A stretch of DNA of 64,000 nucleotides from NCBI RefSeq assembly GCF_024347635.1, contig NZ_AP025510.1:1488001-1552000 (forward strand), read 5' to 3'. This DNA comes from Vibrio tasmaniensis (GTDB lineage: Bacteria; Pseudomonadota; Gammaproteobacteria; Enterobacterales; Vibrionaceae). Position 1 is the first letter of the stretch; the number at the start of each line of letters is the position of its first letter. Below the pieces are notes generated by a model, which was given only the letters and a program-made list of their open reading frames with translations, did not search any database and was not told where the DNA came from. Positions 49,706-58,845 of the stretch are shown here, in pieces. Position numbers and translations under genes: made by a program.

Positions 49706-49937
49706 GGTGTAAATAATGGCCAGTTAGCGCAATTAACACATGAACGTACAGAGTGTGCACAACTATTACTGGCGGCTAAAGCTGTAACCAAAGTGAGAAA
49801 GATCAGTTGGGCAAGAATTTGAGTCAGTAAATGGTTCGATGGCCGCTAGAATTGAACAACTTAACCTCAAACTACCAATTAGTTATTCCTTTGAAGCGAC
49901 TGAGTCTATTAGTGAATATATTGAAAATCACATATAG
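49706..49937 (+). pseudogene. Frameshifted remnant of an unidentified gene
   Basis: One frame (49706-49822) reads GQLAQLTHERTECAQLLLAA then KVRKISWARI and stops. The next frame takes over near 49812 as QEFESVNGSMAARIEQLN and ends at 49937 with SISEYIENHI. The two pieces join smoothly with one frameshift to about 75 residues. There is no start codon. The rest of the 483-bp gap (49938-50167) shows no gene. The family was not recognised. Confidence 0.6.
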
Positions 49938-50167
49938 TTGAGTTTAGTCTTTTTCGGCGTCTTAGCTTCAGTTAGTCGGCAGCGTCACGTCAATTTCTTT
50001 AGCAACCGGCGTGAAGTTAATTCTACCGAGCCGCAGGAATAGGTCTTTTTTTTAGAACTTGAACTCGAGGTCAACGTTATCTTTGAGTTAGGTTTATGTC
50101 ATTGAACGACAAGCGTGCGTCACACCTTTATATGGCGTGATGATTAGTTCAAACATGGAGTGAAAAT

Positions 50168-50800
50168 ATGAAGTCAGATTTTTCTAAATTAGCGACAACC
50201 GATTACGGGAACATATTAAGTAACGACCATTTTATTAACTTTAGCATTCGTCCTCTTTGGCAGAATATACCGCGAATTTGTGGAGAAGCGTTTACTGTTC
50301 AGTTAACGTCTGGTGATAATTTAATGCTTCATTCGGCAATATACAAAGCACCCAAAGGGTCCATCCTTGTAGTGGATGGAGTTGATAGCCAGTATGCAGT
50401 CGCCGGCGGTAATGTATGCGCAGTCGCTAAGAGTCGAGGTATCAAAGGCTTTATTATTGATGGTGTCATTCGAGATTTGAGTGAAATTTCAGAGATGAAG
50501 TTTCCAGTTTTTGCGAAAGGAGTTCATCCAGTACCGGGAAAGAAGGAAATTTATTCTGAATTGGGTGCTCCAATCTCCTGCGGGGGAGCGAAGGTCTCTA
50601 CGGGAGATATCATTGTTGCTGATCTAGAGGGTATTGTCGTTCTTCCTAAATCAAGAAAAGATGAGGTGTTCTTAAAGGCTTCAAAGAAAGCAAACGACGA
50701 AGCTTCACTAACACTTGCTGAGTGGGAAATAAACCATAGGGCTAAAATAGCCCAAGCATTAACTTCTGCGAAACAAAACTCTGAAAGCACTTTAAGCTGA
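50168..50800 (+). CDS. RraA/HMG-aldolase-like protein
   Basis: 210 residues. The core GGNVCAVAKSRGIKGFIIDG with VIRDLSEI (the G-x20-R-D pattern that binds Mg2+ and pyruvate in the aldolases) is at about 80-110. Members either inhibit RNase E (RraA) or cleave 4-hydroxy-4-methyl-2-oxoglutarate. The length exceeds that of E. coli RraA (161) and is closer to the aldolase group. Both roles remain possible. It has its own start region in the accessory run. Confidence 0.85.
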   Translation: MKSDFSKLATTDYGNILSNDHFINFSIRPLWQNIPRICGEAFTVQLTSGDNLMLHSAIYKAPKGSILVVDGVDSQYAVAGGNVCAVAKSRGIKGFIIDGVIRDLSEISEMKFPVFAKGVHPVPGKKEIYSELGAPISCGGAKVSTGDIIVADLEGIVVLPKSRKDEVFLKASKKANDEASLTLAEWEINHRAKIAQALTSAKQNSESTLS

Positions 50801-50862
50801 TTCGTGATGTGCGGCATTTTTCCCGATTAACAAACGTTAGACAATAACGAATCAATTCAAAC

Positions 50863-51351
50863 ATGGAGAAGAGAGTGAGCGTAAGGACTGCGACGAAAGA
50901 AGACTCAAGTGTTTTGTTAGAGTTTATTGAACAAAAAGCCGACTTTGACCGAAGTATGAAAGGGTTTAGCGGTGAAATTTCGACAACTATAGAGAAAATC
51001 GAATGCACACTATTTGGTGATTACGCATTTGCCCATGCTTTAATATTGGAACTGAATAGTGAGCCTTTAGGCTTCGCACTGTATCACTATCGATATTCAT
51101 CCTTCAGTGGAGAGCCATCAATCTGGCTTGACGACCTATTGGTTACAGGAAATCAAAGATCAAAAGGGTATGGTCGTGAACTTATGCTGGCTTTAAAGTC
51201 ACAAGCGGAGTCATCATTCGCCTCTCATATCTCATGGACGGCAAGTCCGCACAATAAGAAAGCGCATGAGTTCTATAAAAGGTTAGGTGCAGAGGTTGAG
51301 CGAATGGATGGTCAAAGGCCTTATTTTCGCTTGGCAGTGTGTGATTCGTGA
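50863..51351 (+). CDS. GNAT-family N-acetyltransferase
   Basis: 162 residues, ATG 50863. DDLLVTGNQRSKGYGRELM (about 86-104) contains the R/Q-x2-G-x-G/A acetyl-CoA motif, and HNKKAHEFYKRLGAEV is the late helix. An N-terminal SVRTATKEDSSVLLEFIEQ is typical of diamine/arsinothricin-type GNATs. Substrate unknown. It follows RraA by 62 bp, with possible cotranscription. Confidence 0.87.
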   Translation: MEKRVSVRTATKEDSSVLLEFIEQKADFDRSMKGFSGEISTTIEKIECTLFGDYAFAHALILELNSEPLGFALYHYRYSSFSGEPSIWLDDLLVTGNQRSKGYGRELMLALKSQAESSFASHISWTASPHNKKAHEFYKRLGAEVERMDGQRPYFRLAVCDS

Positions 51352-51553
51352 TTGAATCAAAAGGGAACTAAAAAATAACGACGCCGGCTATAAGATAAGA
51401 TAGCAGCAAGTAAAAGTGTGTCCTTGAGGTTGATTTATATAGTTTACGAGATGATTATCAATACTTGGTATTTAACTCGATTTGGTGTCGGTGGTAAGTT
51501 TGCAAACCATCTCAGCATTGTAAGTCACTTAGCTGTAGGTTTTGTTAATTGGC

Positions 51554-51595
51554 AAGAATTAAGAATTAAGAATTAAGAATTAAGAATTAAGGATT
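51554..51595 (+). repeat. Heptamer tandem repeat AAGAATT x5 plus one variant
   Basis: Five perfect copies of AAGAATT (51554-51588) and one AAGGATT (51589-51595), which supplies an AAGGA ribosome-binding site 8 bases before the ATG at 51602. Copy-number changes would alter the distance between promoter and leader rather than the reading frame. Confidence 0.95.
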
Positions 51596-51601
51596 ACCTA
51601 A

Positions 51602-51868
51602 ATGTTCAAGTGTCCAAATTGTGGGTTGTCGATTTCTATTAAAGAGAAATCGAAGTTGTATCCTTCTAAGCACATGACGTGTAAACAATGTTCTCAAGTC
51701 TTGAAGCCTTTTACGATTTATTACTATTCACTCTTCTTTGTTGCCTCTTTCTCGTTTTCGGCTTCAATGGATCACCTAGGACTTAACACTCTAGGAGCCG
51801 TGGTGTTTAGTTCTACATTGGCTTACTTGCTGTTAGTGTGTCAGCCAATAAAGAAAGTATCGAAATAG
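51602..51868 (+). CDS. Zinc-ribbon membrane protein (88 aa)
   Basis: 88 residues. The N-terminal FKCPNCGLSISI with MTCKQCSQVL gives a four-cysteine zinc ribbon at residues 4-30. Two membrane segments follow (about 41-55, YSLFFVASFSFSAS, and 63-80, LGAVVFSSTLAYLLLV). I do not recognise a named family. The heptamer repeat directly upstream makes its expression a candidate for variation. Function unknown. Confidence 0.75.
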   Translation: MFKCPNCGLSISIKEKSKLYPSKHMTCKQCSQVLKPFTIYYYSLFFVASFSFSASMDHLGLNTLGAVVFSSTLAYLLLVCQPIKKVSK

Positions 51869-51926
51869 CCCTCTAGCATTAAAAGAAGATGAATAATCAG
51901 CGATAAAATAATGACATAGGTAAATC

Positions 51927-52334
51927 ATGACACTACGAGTAGTTCCCGAGCTTTATTGTTTCGATATTAATGTGAGCAAATCCTTCTTTGTCGATGTGTT
52001 GGGATTTGATGTGAAATACGAGCGTCCTGGTGAGGAGTTTGCTTATCTAACGCTTGATGGTGTTGATGTGATGCTTGAAGGGATTGCGGGCAAAAGTCGA
52101 AAATGGCTTTCAGGTGATCTGGAGTTACCTTTAGGGCGTGGCATTAATTTTCAATGGGATGTTATCGACATCGAACCTCTATATCAGAGAGTTAACGAAA
52201 GCGCCGCTGATTCTATTTACTTAGCTTTAGAATCAAAATCTTATCAATGTGGAGAGTCCATAGCGATTCAGAAGCAGTTCATCGTTCAAACTCCAGATGG
52301 TTATCTCTTTAGGTTCTGCCAAGATATTCGTTGA
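51927..52334 (+). CDS. VOC-family protein
   Basis: 135 residues. VPELYCFDINVSKSFFVDVL, YERPGEEFAYLTLDGVDVML and QTPDGYLFRFCQDI fit the VOC fold; the QTPDGYL stretch and a terminal acidic pattern recall bleomycin-resistance-like members. No activity can be assigned from sequence. Independent unit, 58 bp after the zinc-ribbon gene. Confidence 0.85.
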   Translation: MTLRVVPELYCFDINVSKSFFVDVLGFDVKYERPGEEFAYLTLDGVDVMLEGIAGKSRKWLSGDLELPLGRGINFQWDVIDIEPLYQRVNESAADSIYLALESKSYQCGESIAIQKQFIVQTPDGYLFRFCQDIR

Positions 52335-52409
52335 CCCCAAACCTTCTTAGCTACTCACTTATTACGAGAAGCACTGTTAACAAATCCGCGCATAAACAAG
52401 GAGAGTAAA

Positions 52410-52844
52410 GTGGTAAACATTCGGGAAATGGAAATATCAGACTACGACTCAGTGATCGCGTTATGGTGCCAAACAGAAGGCATGAGTATTCGTGATGCCG
52501 ATTCGAAAGAAAGCATTGCGAGCTATTTAGACCGTAATGCCGGTCTGAGTTTTGTGGCTGAGAGTAACAACGAGATCATTGGCGCAGTGTTAGTCGGAAC
52601 CGATGGACGTCGTGGGTATTTACAACACTTAGCTGTCTCGGCAAACTTCAGAGGGCAAAAGTTAGGTTGTAAGCTTGTCGCTGAGGCGGTCAACGCACTT
52701 GCAGGGTTGGGTATCCCTAAGACCCACTTGTTTGTCTATAGCGACAACATCAACGCTCAACAGTTTTACGAAAAATTAGGCTGGTTCCCGAGAGATGAAG
52801 TTCGAATGTACTCGTTTAATAGCTCGGATAATAGTAACGTTTAG
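52410..52844 (+). CDS. GNAT-family N-acetyltransferase
   Basis: GTG start at 52410, with AAGGAG 6-7 bases before it; 144 residues. LAVSANFRGQKLGCKLVAEA (about 73-90) is the acetyl-CoA motif, with FVYSDNINAQQFYEKLGWF after it. The overall pattern resembles YpeA/RimI-like GNATs. Substrate unknown. Confidence 0.88.
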   Translation: MVNIREMEISDYDSVIALWCQTEGMSIRDADSKESIASYLDRNAGLSFVAESNNEIIGAVLVGTDGRRGYLQHLAVSANFRGQKLGCKLVAEAVNALAGLGIPKTHLFVYSDNINAQQFYEKLGWFPRDEVRMYSFNSSDNSNV

Positions 52845-52933
52845 CCTTAAAGATTCGTGCGGGCTGAGCTTGAACTTGCAACAGGTTCGCGCGCATACGT
52901 CTAATATCAAAACAATCCTTGGAGTATTTAGAA

Positions 52934-53290
52934 ATGTTGTTTTCTAGTCTGTCTAAACCATTGGTTCATGGCTCCGAGTTATGTTCTAAGCTGCTCAATT
53001 TCTTAACCGAGAATAAGAGCGACTTCGAAGAAAAGTTAACCCCTGATCTGTCATACATAGATGATATGGCACATGTAGTGAACGGTATTACAATCAAAGA
53101 CGTTCTACATATCAAATCGAATCAATACCGACTTCAATATTCGTTTGCTTGGGAGCTGTTTCTAGGTTGTTCAGATAGGAATGAAACCGGTGTAGAGAAT
53201 GGAAGCGTTCCATTTACGCTCGAGGACGACAACGTTCTTAATATCAACTTCCCAAACTACGGTTCTCGAGATACGAGCGATGAGTTTTAG
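52934..53290 (+). CDS. Hypothetical protein (118 aa)
   Basis: ATG 52934 is preceded by TTGGAG; 118 residues, acidic. The middle reads ELCSKLLNFLTENKSDFEEK and the end LNINFPNYGSRDTSDEF. No family is recognised and no motif stands out. It is in the accessory run, between two GNAT genes, each with its own ribosome-binding site. Confidence 0.65.
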   Translation: MLFSSLSKPLVHGSELCSKLLNFLTENKSDFEEKLTPDLSYIDDMAHVVNGITIKDVLHIKSNQYRLQYSFAWELFLGCSDRNETGVENGSVPFTLEDDNVLNINFPNYGSRDTSDEF

Positions 53291-53325
53291 TCGGTTTAGC
53301 TTAGGGTTATAGAAAAGGAAGAACA

Positions 53326-53796
53326 ATGATAACTATCGAAAGGCTTGAAGAATCACATGTGGCGTTAGTTCAGGCCATCCAACTCGCCGATGAACAGGTG
53401 AAGTTCGCTGGAAAAGCTGCAGAGTTTTTATTAGACGGCAGTGAAACGACGCACTTGCACGTGATTAAGTTTAATAACGAAGTTGTTGGCTACTTTAAGT
53501 TGGATATCGCTTACGCAGAGTATTACGAGTTTTGCCCAGAAGGAAGCATTGGGTTAAGAGCTTTTGTACTTGATAAAAACCAGCAAGGTAAAGGTTTAGG
53601 AACTGGCACGGTGAAGGCTTTGTTTCCGTATTTAAAAGCGAATTACTCAGCGAATGAGTCGATTTACTTAACCGTGAATTGCAAAAACCCCGCAGCATTC
53701 AACTGTTATAAGAAAGGCGGCTTCGAAGATACCAATGAACAGTATCTAGGTGGTGCAGCAGGCCCGCAATTTATCATGCGCGGTCAAATCGCTTAG
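53326..53796 (+). CDS. GNAT-family N-acetyltransferase
   Basis: 156 residues, ATG 53326 after AAAAGGAAGAAC. LRAFVLDKNQQGKGLGTGTV (about 73-92) is the acetyl-CoA loop. NPAAFNCYKKGGFEDTNEQYL is the late helix and strand. It fits the YitI/YjgM type of GNAT. Substrate unknown. Confidence 0.88.
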   Translation: MITIERLEESHVALVQAIQLADEQVKFAGKAAEFLLDGSETTHLHVIKFNNEVVGYFKLDIAYAEYYEFCPEGSIGLRAFVLDKNQQGKGLGTGTVKALFPYLKANYSANESIYLTVNCKNPAAFNCYKKGGFEDTNEQYLGGAAGPQFIMRGQIA

Positions 53797-53884
53797 TAAT
53801 ATTAAACCGATTAATTATTGATGAGAAACACCTGCACAGCTGTATGCAGGTTGAGAGTCTTAAAGAACGCGAAAAGGAAATTTG

Positions 53885-54229
53885 ATGAAGGTTCAATATC
53901 TTGAAGTGGTTACCCCAGATGTCGATATTGTTTGTGCAACATACGCTCAACTTTACAACGTGAAGTTCAGTGGTGCAGATGTAAACCTTGGTGGGGCTCG
54001 CACTGCAAAGTTATCTAATGGTGGGGTGATAGGCATTCGAGCACCGCTTCGTGAAACTGAAGAACCAACTGTTCGTCATTACACGCTGGTTGAGGATATT
54101 CAGTCTGCAGTGAACGCAGCCGAGAAACTAGGCGCCGAAGTCGCGGTACCGCCAATGGAGTTACCACGTCATGGCATGTGTGCAATAGTTATCCAAGGTG
54201 GCGTCGAGCTCGGGTTCTGGCAGTTATAG
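53885..54229 (+). CDS. VOC-family protein
   Basis: ATG 53885 after AAGGAAATTTG; 114 residues. VQYLEVVTPDVDIVCATYAQLYN, HYTLVEDIQSAVNAAEKLGAEV and IVIQGGVELGFWQL match short VOC proteins of the hydroxylase or glyoxalase type. Activity unassigned. Confidence 0.85.
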   Translation: MKVQYLEVVTPDVDIVCATYAQLYNVKFSGADVNLGGARTAKLSNGGVIGIRAPLRETEEPTVRHYTLVEDIQSAVNAAEKLGAEVAVPPMELPRHGMCAIVIQGGVELGFWQL

Positions 54230-54348
54230 GTGAAGCATAGCTTTTAGATTGTTACGGATGAGATACTACGATTTATGGTGCAACACCTAGTGTCTTTGCT
54301 TGCTTCATGGCATCATTTCACGCAGCTAAAACCCCAACAAGGTATGTT

Positions 54349-54765
54349 ATGAAACAGAATATTGTCCACATTGCACTCGTGGTAAAAGACTACGATGAAG
54401 CACTTGATTTCTATGTAAACAAGCTTAAGTTTGATCTCATCGAAGACACGTATTTACCAGAAGAAGATAAGCGCTGGGTTGTTGTTGCTCCACCAAATTC
54501 AACTGGTGTGAGCCTGTTACTTGCTAGAGCTTCCAAGCCAGAGCAACTTGATTTCATCGGCAACCAAGCTGGTGGACGCGTATTCCTATTCTTAAACACC
54601 GATGATTTCTGGCGTGATTACGAACGCATGACGTCTTTAGGCATTAACTTTGTTCGAGAGCCTAAGGAGCAAAGCTACGGTACCGTAGCTGTGTTTGAAG
54701 ATATTTACGGTAACTTGTGGGATCTGCTTCAGTTAAACCCTGAACATCCTATGGCTAACAGGTAA
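54349..54765 (+). CDS. VOC-family protein (glyoxalase-like)
   Basis: ATG 54349 after AAGGTATGTT; the upstream extension to 54307 is not supported. 138 residues. The opening IVHIALVVKDYDEALDFYVN, the FDLIEDTYLPEEDKRWVVVA stretch and the end FEDIYGNLWDLLQL match the VOC extradiol/glyoxalase subgroup. Conserved H and E positions could bind a metal. Substrate unknown. Confidence 0.87.
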   Translation: MKQNIVHIALVVKDYDEALDFYVNKLKFDLIEDTYLPEEDKRWVVVAPPNSTGVSLLLARASKPEQLDFIGNQAGGRVFLFLNTDDFWRDYERMTSLGINFVREPKEQSYGTVAVFEDIYGNLWDLLQLNPEHPMANR

Positions 54766-54818
54766 ACAAGCTAAGGCTCATTCGTGTGTTGCTCAAGCTC
54801 AATTAAAGGAAGCTCATC

Positions 54819-55400
54819 GTGGAAGAAATCAAAGGCATTCTGCAATTCATGGTCGAAATTGAACAATTAAAGGATGTTCATCGACAAACAAAACCGGTTG
54901 GATTGGATCGATATGAAAACTCCGCCGAACACAGCTGGCACGTCTGTTTGAGCGCACTTATGTTGAAAGATTATGCCAATGAAGAAATCGATATTACGCG
55001 AGTGATGAAGATGCTGTTGATTCATGACCTTGGGGAAATCGATGCCGGAGACACCATCATTTATACCAGTGAGACTGAAGAAAATAAGCTTAAAGAGAGA
55101 AACTGCGTCGAGCGCTTGCTGAAATCACTGCCGAGCCATTCAAGAAGCGAGTATTTGGAATTATGGCTCGAGTTTGAAGCGGGTGAGTCACCGGAAGCCA
55201 GGTTTGGTAAGGCGATCGATAGAGTGCCGCCTTTGCTTCATAACATCCATGGTGGGGGGCATAGCTGGAAAATGCACAACATCTCTAAAGATAAAGTACT
55301 GACCTTTAATGGCGAGCGTATTTCTAAAGGCAGTCGAGCTCTATGGCAAGAGTTAGAGGTGCAACTTGAAGGTGCTGCGGCACAAGGATTGCTCAAGTAG
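54819..55400 (+). CDS. HD-domain phosphohydrolase (5'-nucleotidase-like)
   Basis: GTG start 54819 after AAGGAAGC; 193 residues. SAEHSWHVCLSALML (H at about 38), LIHDLGEIDAGD (HD) and a late D in FGKAIDRVPPLLHN form the metal site of the HD superfamily. The set matches YfbR/HDDC2-type 5'-deoxynucleotidases, which take phosphate from dNMPs. Substrate specificity is inferred from similarity. Independent unit. Confidence 0.87.
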   Translation: MEEIKGILQFMVEIEQLKDVHRQTKPVGLDRYENSAEHSWHVCLSALMLKDYANEEIDITRVMKMLLIHDLGEIDAGDTIIYTSETEENKLKERNCVERLLKSLPSHSRSEYLELWLEFEAGESPEARFGKAIDRVPPLLHNIHGGGHSWKMHNISKDKVLTFNGERISKGSRALWQELEVQLEGAAAQGLLK

Positions 55401-55572
55401 CCCCGTGCTGTGAGGAAGCTTGAAATCATAGTGATAATAAGACGCATTAGAAAAGTGATCCTCTCTGCAAATTGAGAATGGAAACGTGTCTATACTGACA
55501 TGGGCTACGTCGCTGATTTTAGAAGTGGCGCTATGAATGTAAGTTTGATTCGGTTAAATATCAGAGGTAACA

Positions 55573-56031
55573 ATGAAAAAATTACTACCACTATGCGCCA
55601 TTTTACTCTCGGCATCATTTTCAGCTGCGGCTTCTGATGGTTTGATTAAATATCAAAGTAATTACTCAGTGAAAGAGACCGCTGACCGTTTTGAAGAAAT
55701 CGCCAAAAGCAAAGGTTTGACCTTGTTTGCGAGAATCGACCATCAGAAAAATGCGAGTAAGGTCGATCTTGAATTGAGACCAACCGAAGTCATCATCTTT
55801 GGTAACCCGAAAATAGGGACACAATTAATGCAATGTGCTCAAGAAGTCGCGATAGATTTACCGCAGAAGGTGTTAGTCACGGAAGATTCCAATAAGAAAG
55901 TATGGTTGTCTTACAACGATCCTAATTACTTGGTAGAGCGTCACGCGATCAATGGCTGTGACAAAGTGATTCAAAAAATATCTGGTGTACTAAGTAAGTT
56001 GTCAGAAGCGACAGTGGCTAAAGCGAAATAA
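55573..56031 (+). CDS. DUF302 periplasmic protein
   Basis: 152 residues with a signal peptide (MKKLLPLCAILLSASFSAAA). The mature part reads ADRFEEIAKSKGLTLFARID, then VIIFGNPKIGTQLMQCAQEV and VWLSYNDPNYLVERHAI, the DUF302 pattern. The family is periplasmic with no established activity; heme or quinone links have been suggested. Single gene. Confidence 0.85.
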   Translation: MKKLLPLCAILLSASFSAAASDGLIKYQSNYSVKETADRFEEIAKSKGLTLFARIDHQKNASKVDLELRPTEVIIFGNPKIGTQLMQCAQEVAIDLPQKVLVTEDSNKKVWLSYNDPNYLVERHAINGCDKVIQKISGVLSKLSEATVAKAK

Positions 56032-56146
56032 CCCAATAATTCGCCAGCATGTTGGTTGATTTATCATGGTTGAGCAAAAGCTATTGTTCGATAAAAGATA
56101 ATGTTCTCTAAAAGCTAATATATTTCAAAATGAGCAACTCGAGACA

Positions 56147-56179
56147 TAAAAAAACGGGCAGATCGAAGTGATCTGCCCG
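56147..56179 (-). terminator. Terminator of the SEC-C protein gene
   Basis: CGGGCAGATC/GATCTGCCCG (56155-56164, 56170-56179) with a 5-base loop; on the minus strand it is followed by a T-run of seven. It ends the gene at 56231. Confidence 0.88.
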
Positions 56180-56230
56180 ATTTAAATCAATCATCTCAAT
56201 CACACTATGAGTAGCGTGAATCAGAAACGC

Positions 56231-56563
56231 TTATGCGCAGCACTTCTTGTATTTCTTACCGCTACCGCAAGAACATGGATCGTTACGGTTAGGTGTTTTT
56301 TCGAACGTCACTGTTTTTGGCTTGTTTAGCAACGTGTCGAACTCAAGCGTGTTTTCTTCTTTTTCTGCATCCACAGACACAGTCACGAAGATTGAATGTT
56401 CAGCTGCGATTGCTTCAACTTCAGTTTTGCGAGCTTCAGTTTGAACCATTACGTTTACTGGTGACTCTTCAGTACCCACTTTAACATCGCGGTTTACGTT
56501 GTAGCCTGCAAGAACGTGATTTTGTCTTGTTTCAATACGGCCTTTGAAAAATAGTTTCGACAT
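56231..56563 (-). CDS. PBPRA1643-family SWIM/SEC-C metal-binding protein
   Basis: ATG 56563 gives 110 residues, chosen because [20 protein letters not shown] is the usual opening of the PBPRA1643 family. The C-terminal [16 protein letters not shown] is the SEC-C zinc motif, as at the tail of SecA. Between them is a domain with [16 protein letters not shown]. The family is known as a name only; it may bind zinc and SecB or ribosomes. Own terminator. Confidence 0.9.
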   Translation of the reverse strand: MSKLFFKGRIETRQNHVLAGYNVNRDVKVGTEESPVNVMVQTEARKTEVEAIAAEHSIFVTVSVDAEKEENTLEFDTLLNKPKTVTFEKTPNRNDPCSCGSGKKYKKCCA

Positions 56564-56827
56564 TGGGTACTCATTAAAATTTGGATGACGCTCTTCCAAT
56601 GCTGGATAGCGTTATAGAGCGGGGGATTATACTGATATATTGCAATTGATAAAGCGGTTATGTGAGCAAAGCTTGTTTAGTTATTCTCGTATAACGATTC
56701 TACGCTCCGCAACCTCTCAATTTTTTGCTTGCTCTGGGTTATCTTTCAAATTAGAGACAATAAAGTTTTCCTCAATAGGGGTTAGAGTGATAAATTCAAA
56801 TAGCCAATTTAAACAAAGAGATAGTGT

Positions 56828-57544
56828 ATGAAATTAGATGCCATACTGTGGGATTATGATGGAACCTTAGTCAATTCAGTTCCAAAAAATATCGCAATAA
56901 CCAAAGACATTATCTCTGTGGTCGCACCACATTTGTCAGGTGATAATTTACCCAAATATTTGTTGAGTGAAGCGCTCTATCACGAAGCCAACCACGGTGC
57001 TAAAAACTGGCAAGCCTTGTATGTCGATTATTATGGGATGTCTCATGATGAAATGTTGATCGCTGGTGGTATGTGGGCAGAGCATCAAGAGCAAAATCAA
57101 ACTCCCGTAGCCTTGTTTGAGGGAATGGAAAACGTGATCAGTCAGTTCGCGCACCTTCCTCATGGGATTTGCTCGCAAAACTCTCAATTGAATATTCGAA
57201 CTGTACTCGATAGCTACGGTATCGGTGAGGTGTTTAAGTCAGTTGTTGGCTATGACGATGTATCGAATGGTAATCAAAAACCGCATCCGTTTGGCGGCAT
57301 GAAGTGTGTTGAGAACATATTTGGTGAAGCTCAATCTAAAGAACTGTGTTTGATGTATATCGGTGACCATGAGGCGGATACACAGTTTGCTCGCAATATT
57401 GAAGTAGCACTGGGTAAGAACGCAAAAGTGATTGCGGTAGCTGCGGGTTATAGCCGTTCTGAACCTGAAAATTGGCAAACCAAGCCGGATTACATTGCTC
57501 ACAGTGTCGATGATCTTTCAATAATCATTGGCAAATACGTTTAA
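56828..57544 (+). CDS. HAD-superfamily hydrolase
   Basis: 238 residues, ATG 56828. Motif I LWDYDGTLVNSVPK (D nucleophile, D acid), motif II GICSQNSQ (S), motif III KPHPFGG and motif IV YIGDHEADTQFARN are in order. Type I cap insert at about 20-95. It resembles phosphoglycolate-phosphatase-like members. Substrate unknown. It precedes the NTF2-like gene by 42 bp. Confidence 0.89.
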   Translation: MKLDAILWDYDGTLVNSVPKNIAITKDIISVVAPHLSGDNLPKYLLSEALYHEANHGAKNWQALYVDYYGMSHDEMLIAGGMWAEHQEQNQTPVALFEGMENVISQFAHLPHGICSQNSQLNIRTVLDSYGIGEVFKSVVGYDDVSNGNQKPHPFGGMKCVENIFGEAQSKELCLMYIGDHEADTQFARNIEVALGKNAKVIAVAAGYSRSEPENWQTKPDYIAHSVDDLSIIIGKYV

Positions 57545-57586
57545 TCAGTAACGCTTAGTCGAAAGTAGCTAATTTAAGGAAGAATA

Positions 57587-57970
57587 ATGAAACCAAAAGA
57601 CGTGGTATTAGGATTTTGGGATGCAATGCGCACCAACGATTTTGCAAAGGCAAGTGAATGGCTAGCCACAGATTTTGAAGGTTATTGGCCTCAGTCGTCT
57701 GAATTGACGGTAGGGCGCGACAACTTCACGGCAATCAATGCTGAATACCCAGCCAATGGTGTTTGGGAGTTCACGCTCAATTCGATTGTCTGTGAAGGAG
57801 ATTCCGTAGTAACGGACGTTTCGGTTACAGACAGTGTATTGAAAGACAGAGTGATCACCTTTCACACGGTTGTTGATGGCTTAATTCAAAAACAAACTGA
57901 GTTTTGGCCAGACCCATTCGAAGCGCCGGCTTGGCGATCGCAGTGGGTTAAGGTTGTGTCGAGCAATTAG
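57587..57970 (+). CDS. SnoaL/NTF2-like fold protein
   Basis: 127 residues, ATG 57587 after AAGGAAGAATA. VLGFWDAMRTNDFAKASEWL, WPQSSELTVGRDNFTAIN and FWPDPFEAPAWRSQWV are typical of NTF2/SnoaL-like proteins, which form a small cone-shaped pocket. It may be an enzyme, isomerase or binding protein; no activity is assigned. Between HAD and SDR genes, each with its own leader. Confidence 0.83.
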   Translation: MKPKDVVLGFWDAMRTNDFAKASEWLATDFEGYWPQSSELTVGRDNFTAINAEYPANGVWEFTLNSIVCEGDSVVTDVSVTDSVLKDRVITFHTVVDGLIQKQTEFWPDPFEAPAWRSQWVKVVSSN

Positions 57971-58021
57971 TTTGTAACGAAAAACCAGGTTATAACAAAC
58001 AAGTGGCATTAGGAGGTTTCA

Positions 58022-58753
58022 TTGAACAAGGTAGTGATTGTAACAGGCGGGAGCCGAGGCATTGGCGCGGCGACATCTAAATTGTTGGCCAGTAAAGGTT
58101 ATGCCGTATGCGTTAACTTCATACACAATGAATCGCGAGCGGAAGAGCTAGTTAATGATATTCGTGAACAAGGTGGAACCGCTATTAGTGTTAGAGCGGA
58201 TGTGTCTGTTGAATCGGACGTGAAATCCTTATTCGAGATTGCTCGTAACAAGCTAGGTCCGGTGACTCACTTGGTCAATAATGCAGGGATTTTGTTTACT
58301 CAGTCACCTTTGGTTGACATCGAATTGGATCGCTTTGAAAAGGTGATGAAATCGAACGTATCAAGCTGCTTCCTTTGCAGTAAAGCCTTTATCAAACAAG
58401 CTGACGGTGCGGGTTCGATTGTGAATGTATCGTCTGCGGCTTCGCGAACGGGCGCACCATTTGAGTACGTGGATTACGCAGCATCGAAAGGTGCGATGGA
58501 TTCACTCACCAAAGGCTTATCGCTTGAATTAGCTTCACGCAATATCCGAGTAAATGGCGTAAGGCCTGGGTGCATTTACACTGAGATGCACGCAGACGGC
58601 GGAGAGCCTGATCGCGTAGACAGACTAGCCTCGCAGCTACCATTACAACGAGGTGGCACACCAGAAGAGGTGGCTAATTCTATCGCATGGTTATTATCAG
58701 ACGAAGCTTCGTATGTAACCGGTTCGTTTATTGATATTGCAGGCGGTCGTTAG
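58022..58753 (+). CDS. Short-chain dehydrogenase/reductase
   Basis: TTG start at 58022, with AGGAGG at 6-base spacing; 243 residues. TGGSRGIGAAT (7-17), NNAGI (about 88), catalytic S in VSSAAS, and YAASK are the classical SDR set. GRPGCIYTEMH and the C-terminal SYVTGSFIDIAGGR match FabG-like reductases, which use NADPH or NADH. Substrate unknown. Confidence 0.92.
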   Translation: MNKVVIVTGGSRGIGAATSKLLASKGYAVCVNFIHNESRAEELVNDIREQGGTAISVRADVSVESDVKSLFEIARNKLGPVTHLVNNAGILFTQSPLVDIELDRFEKVMKSNVSSCFLCSKAFIKQADGAGSIVNVSSAASRTGAPFEYVDYAASKGAMDSLTKGLSLELASRNIRVNGVRPGCIYTEMHADGGEPDRVDRLASQLPLQRGGTPEEVANSIAWLLSDEASYVTGSFIDIAGGR

Positions 58754-58845
58754 GCACGTTGGCATTTACACTAAGATAAACCTGTTAAAACCATAAACAC
58801 GCAACAAAAGTACCTAACTAAAAGAACGAAACTAAGAGTACAAAC

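Noticed and set aside
56640..56831. 63-residue frame before the HAD gene
   Set aside because: No start signals, and it overlaps the HAD start.
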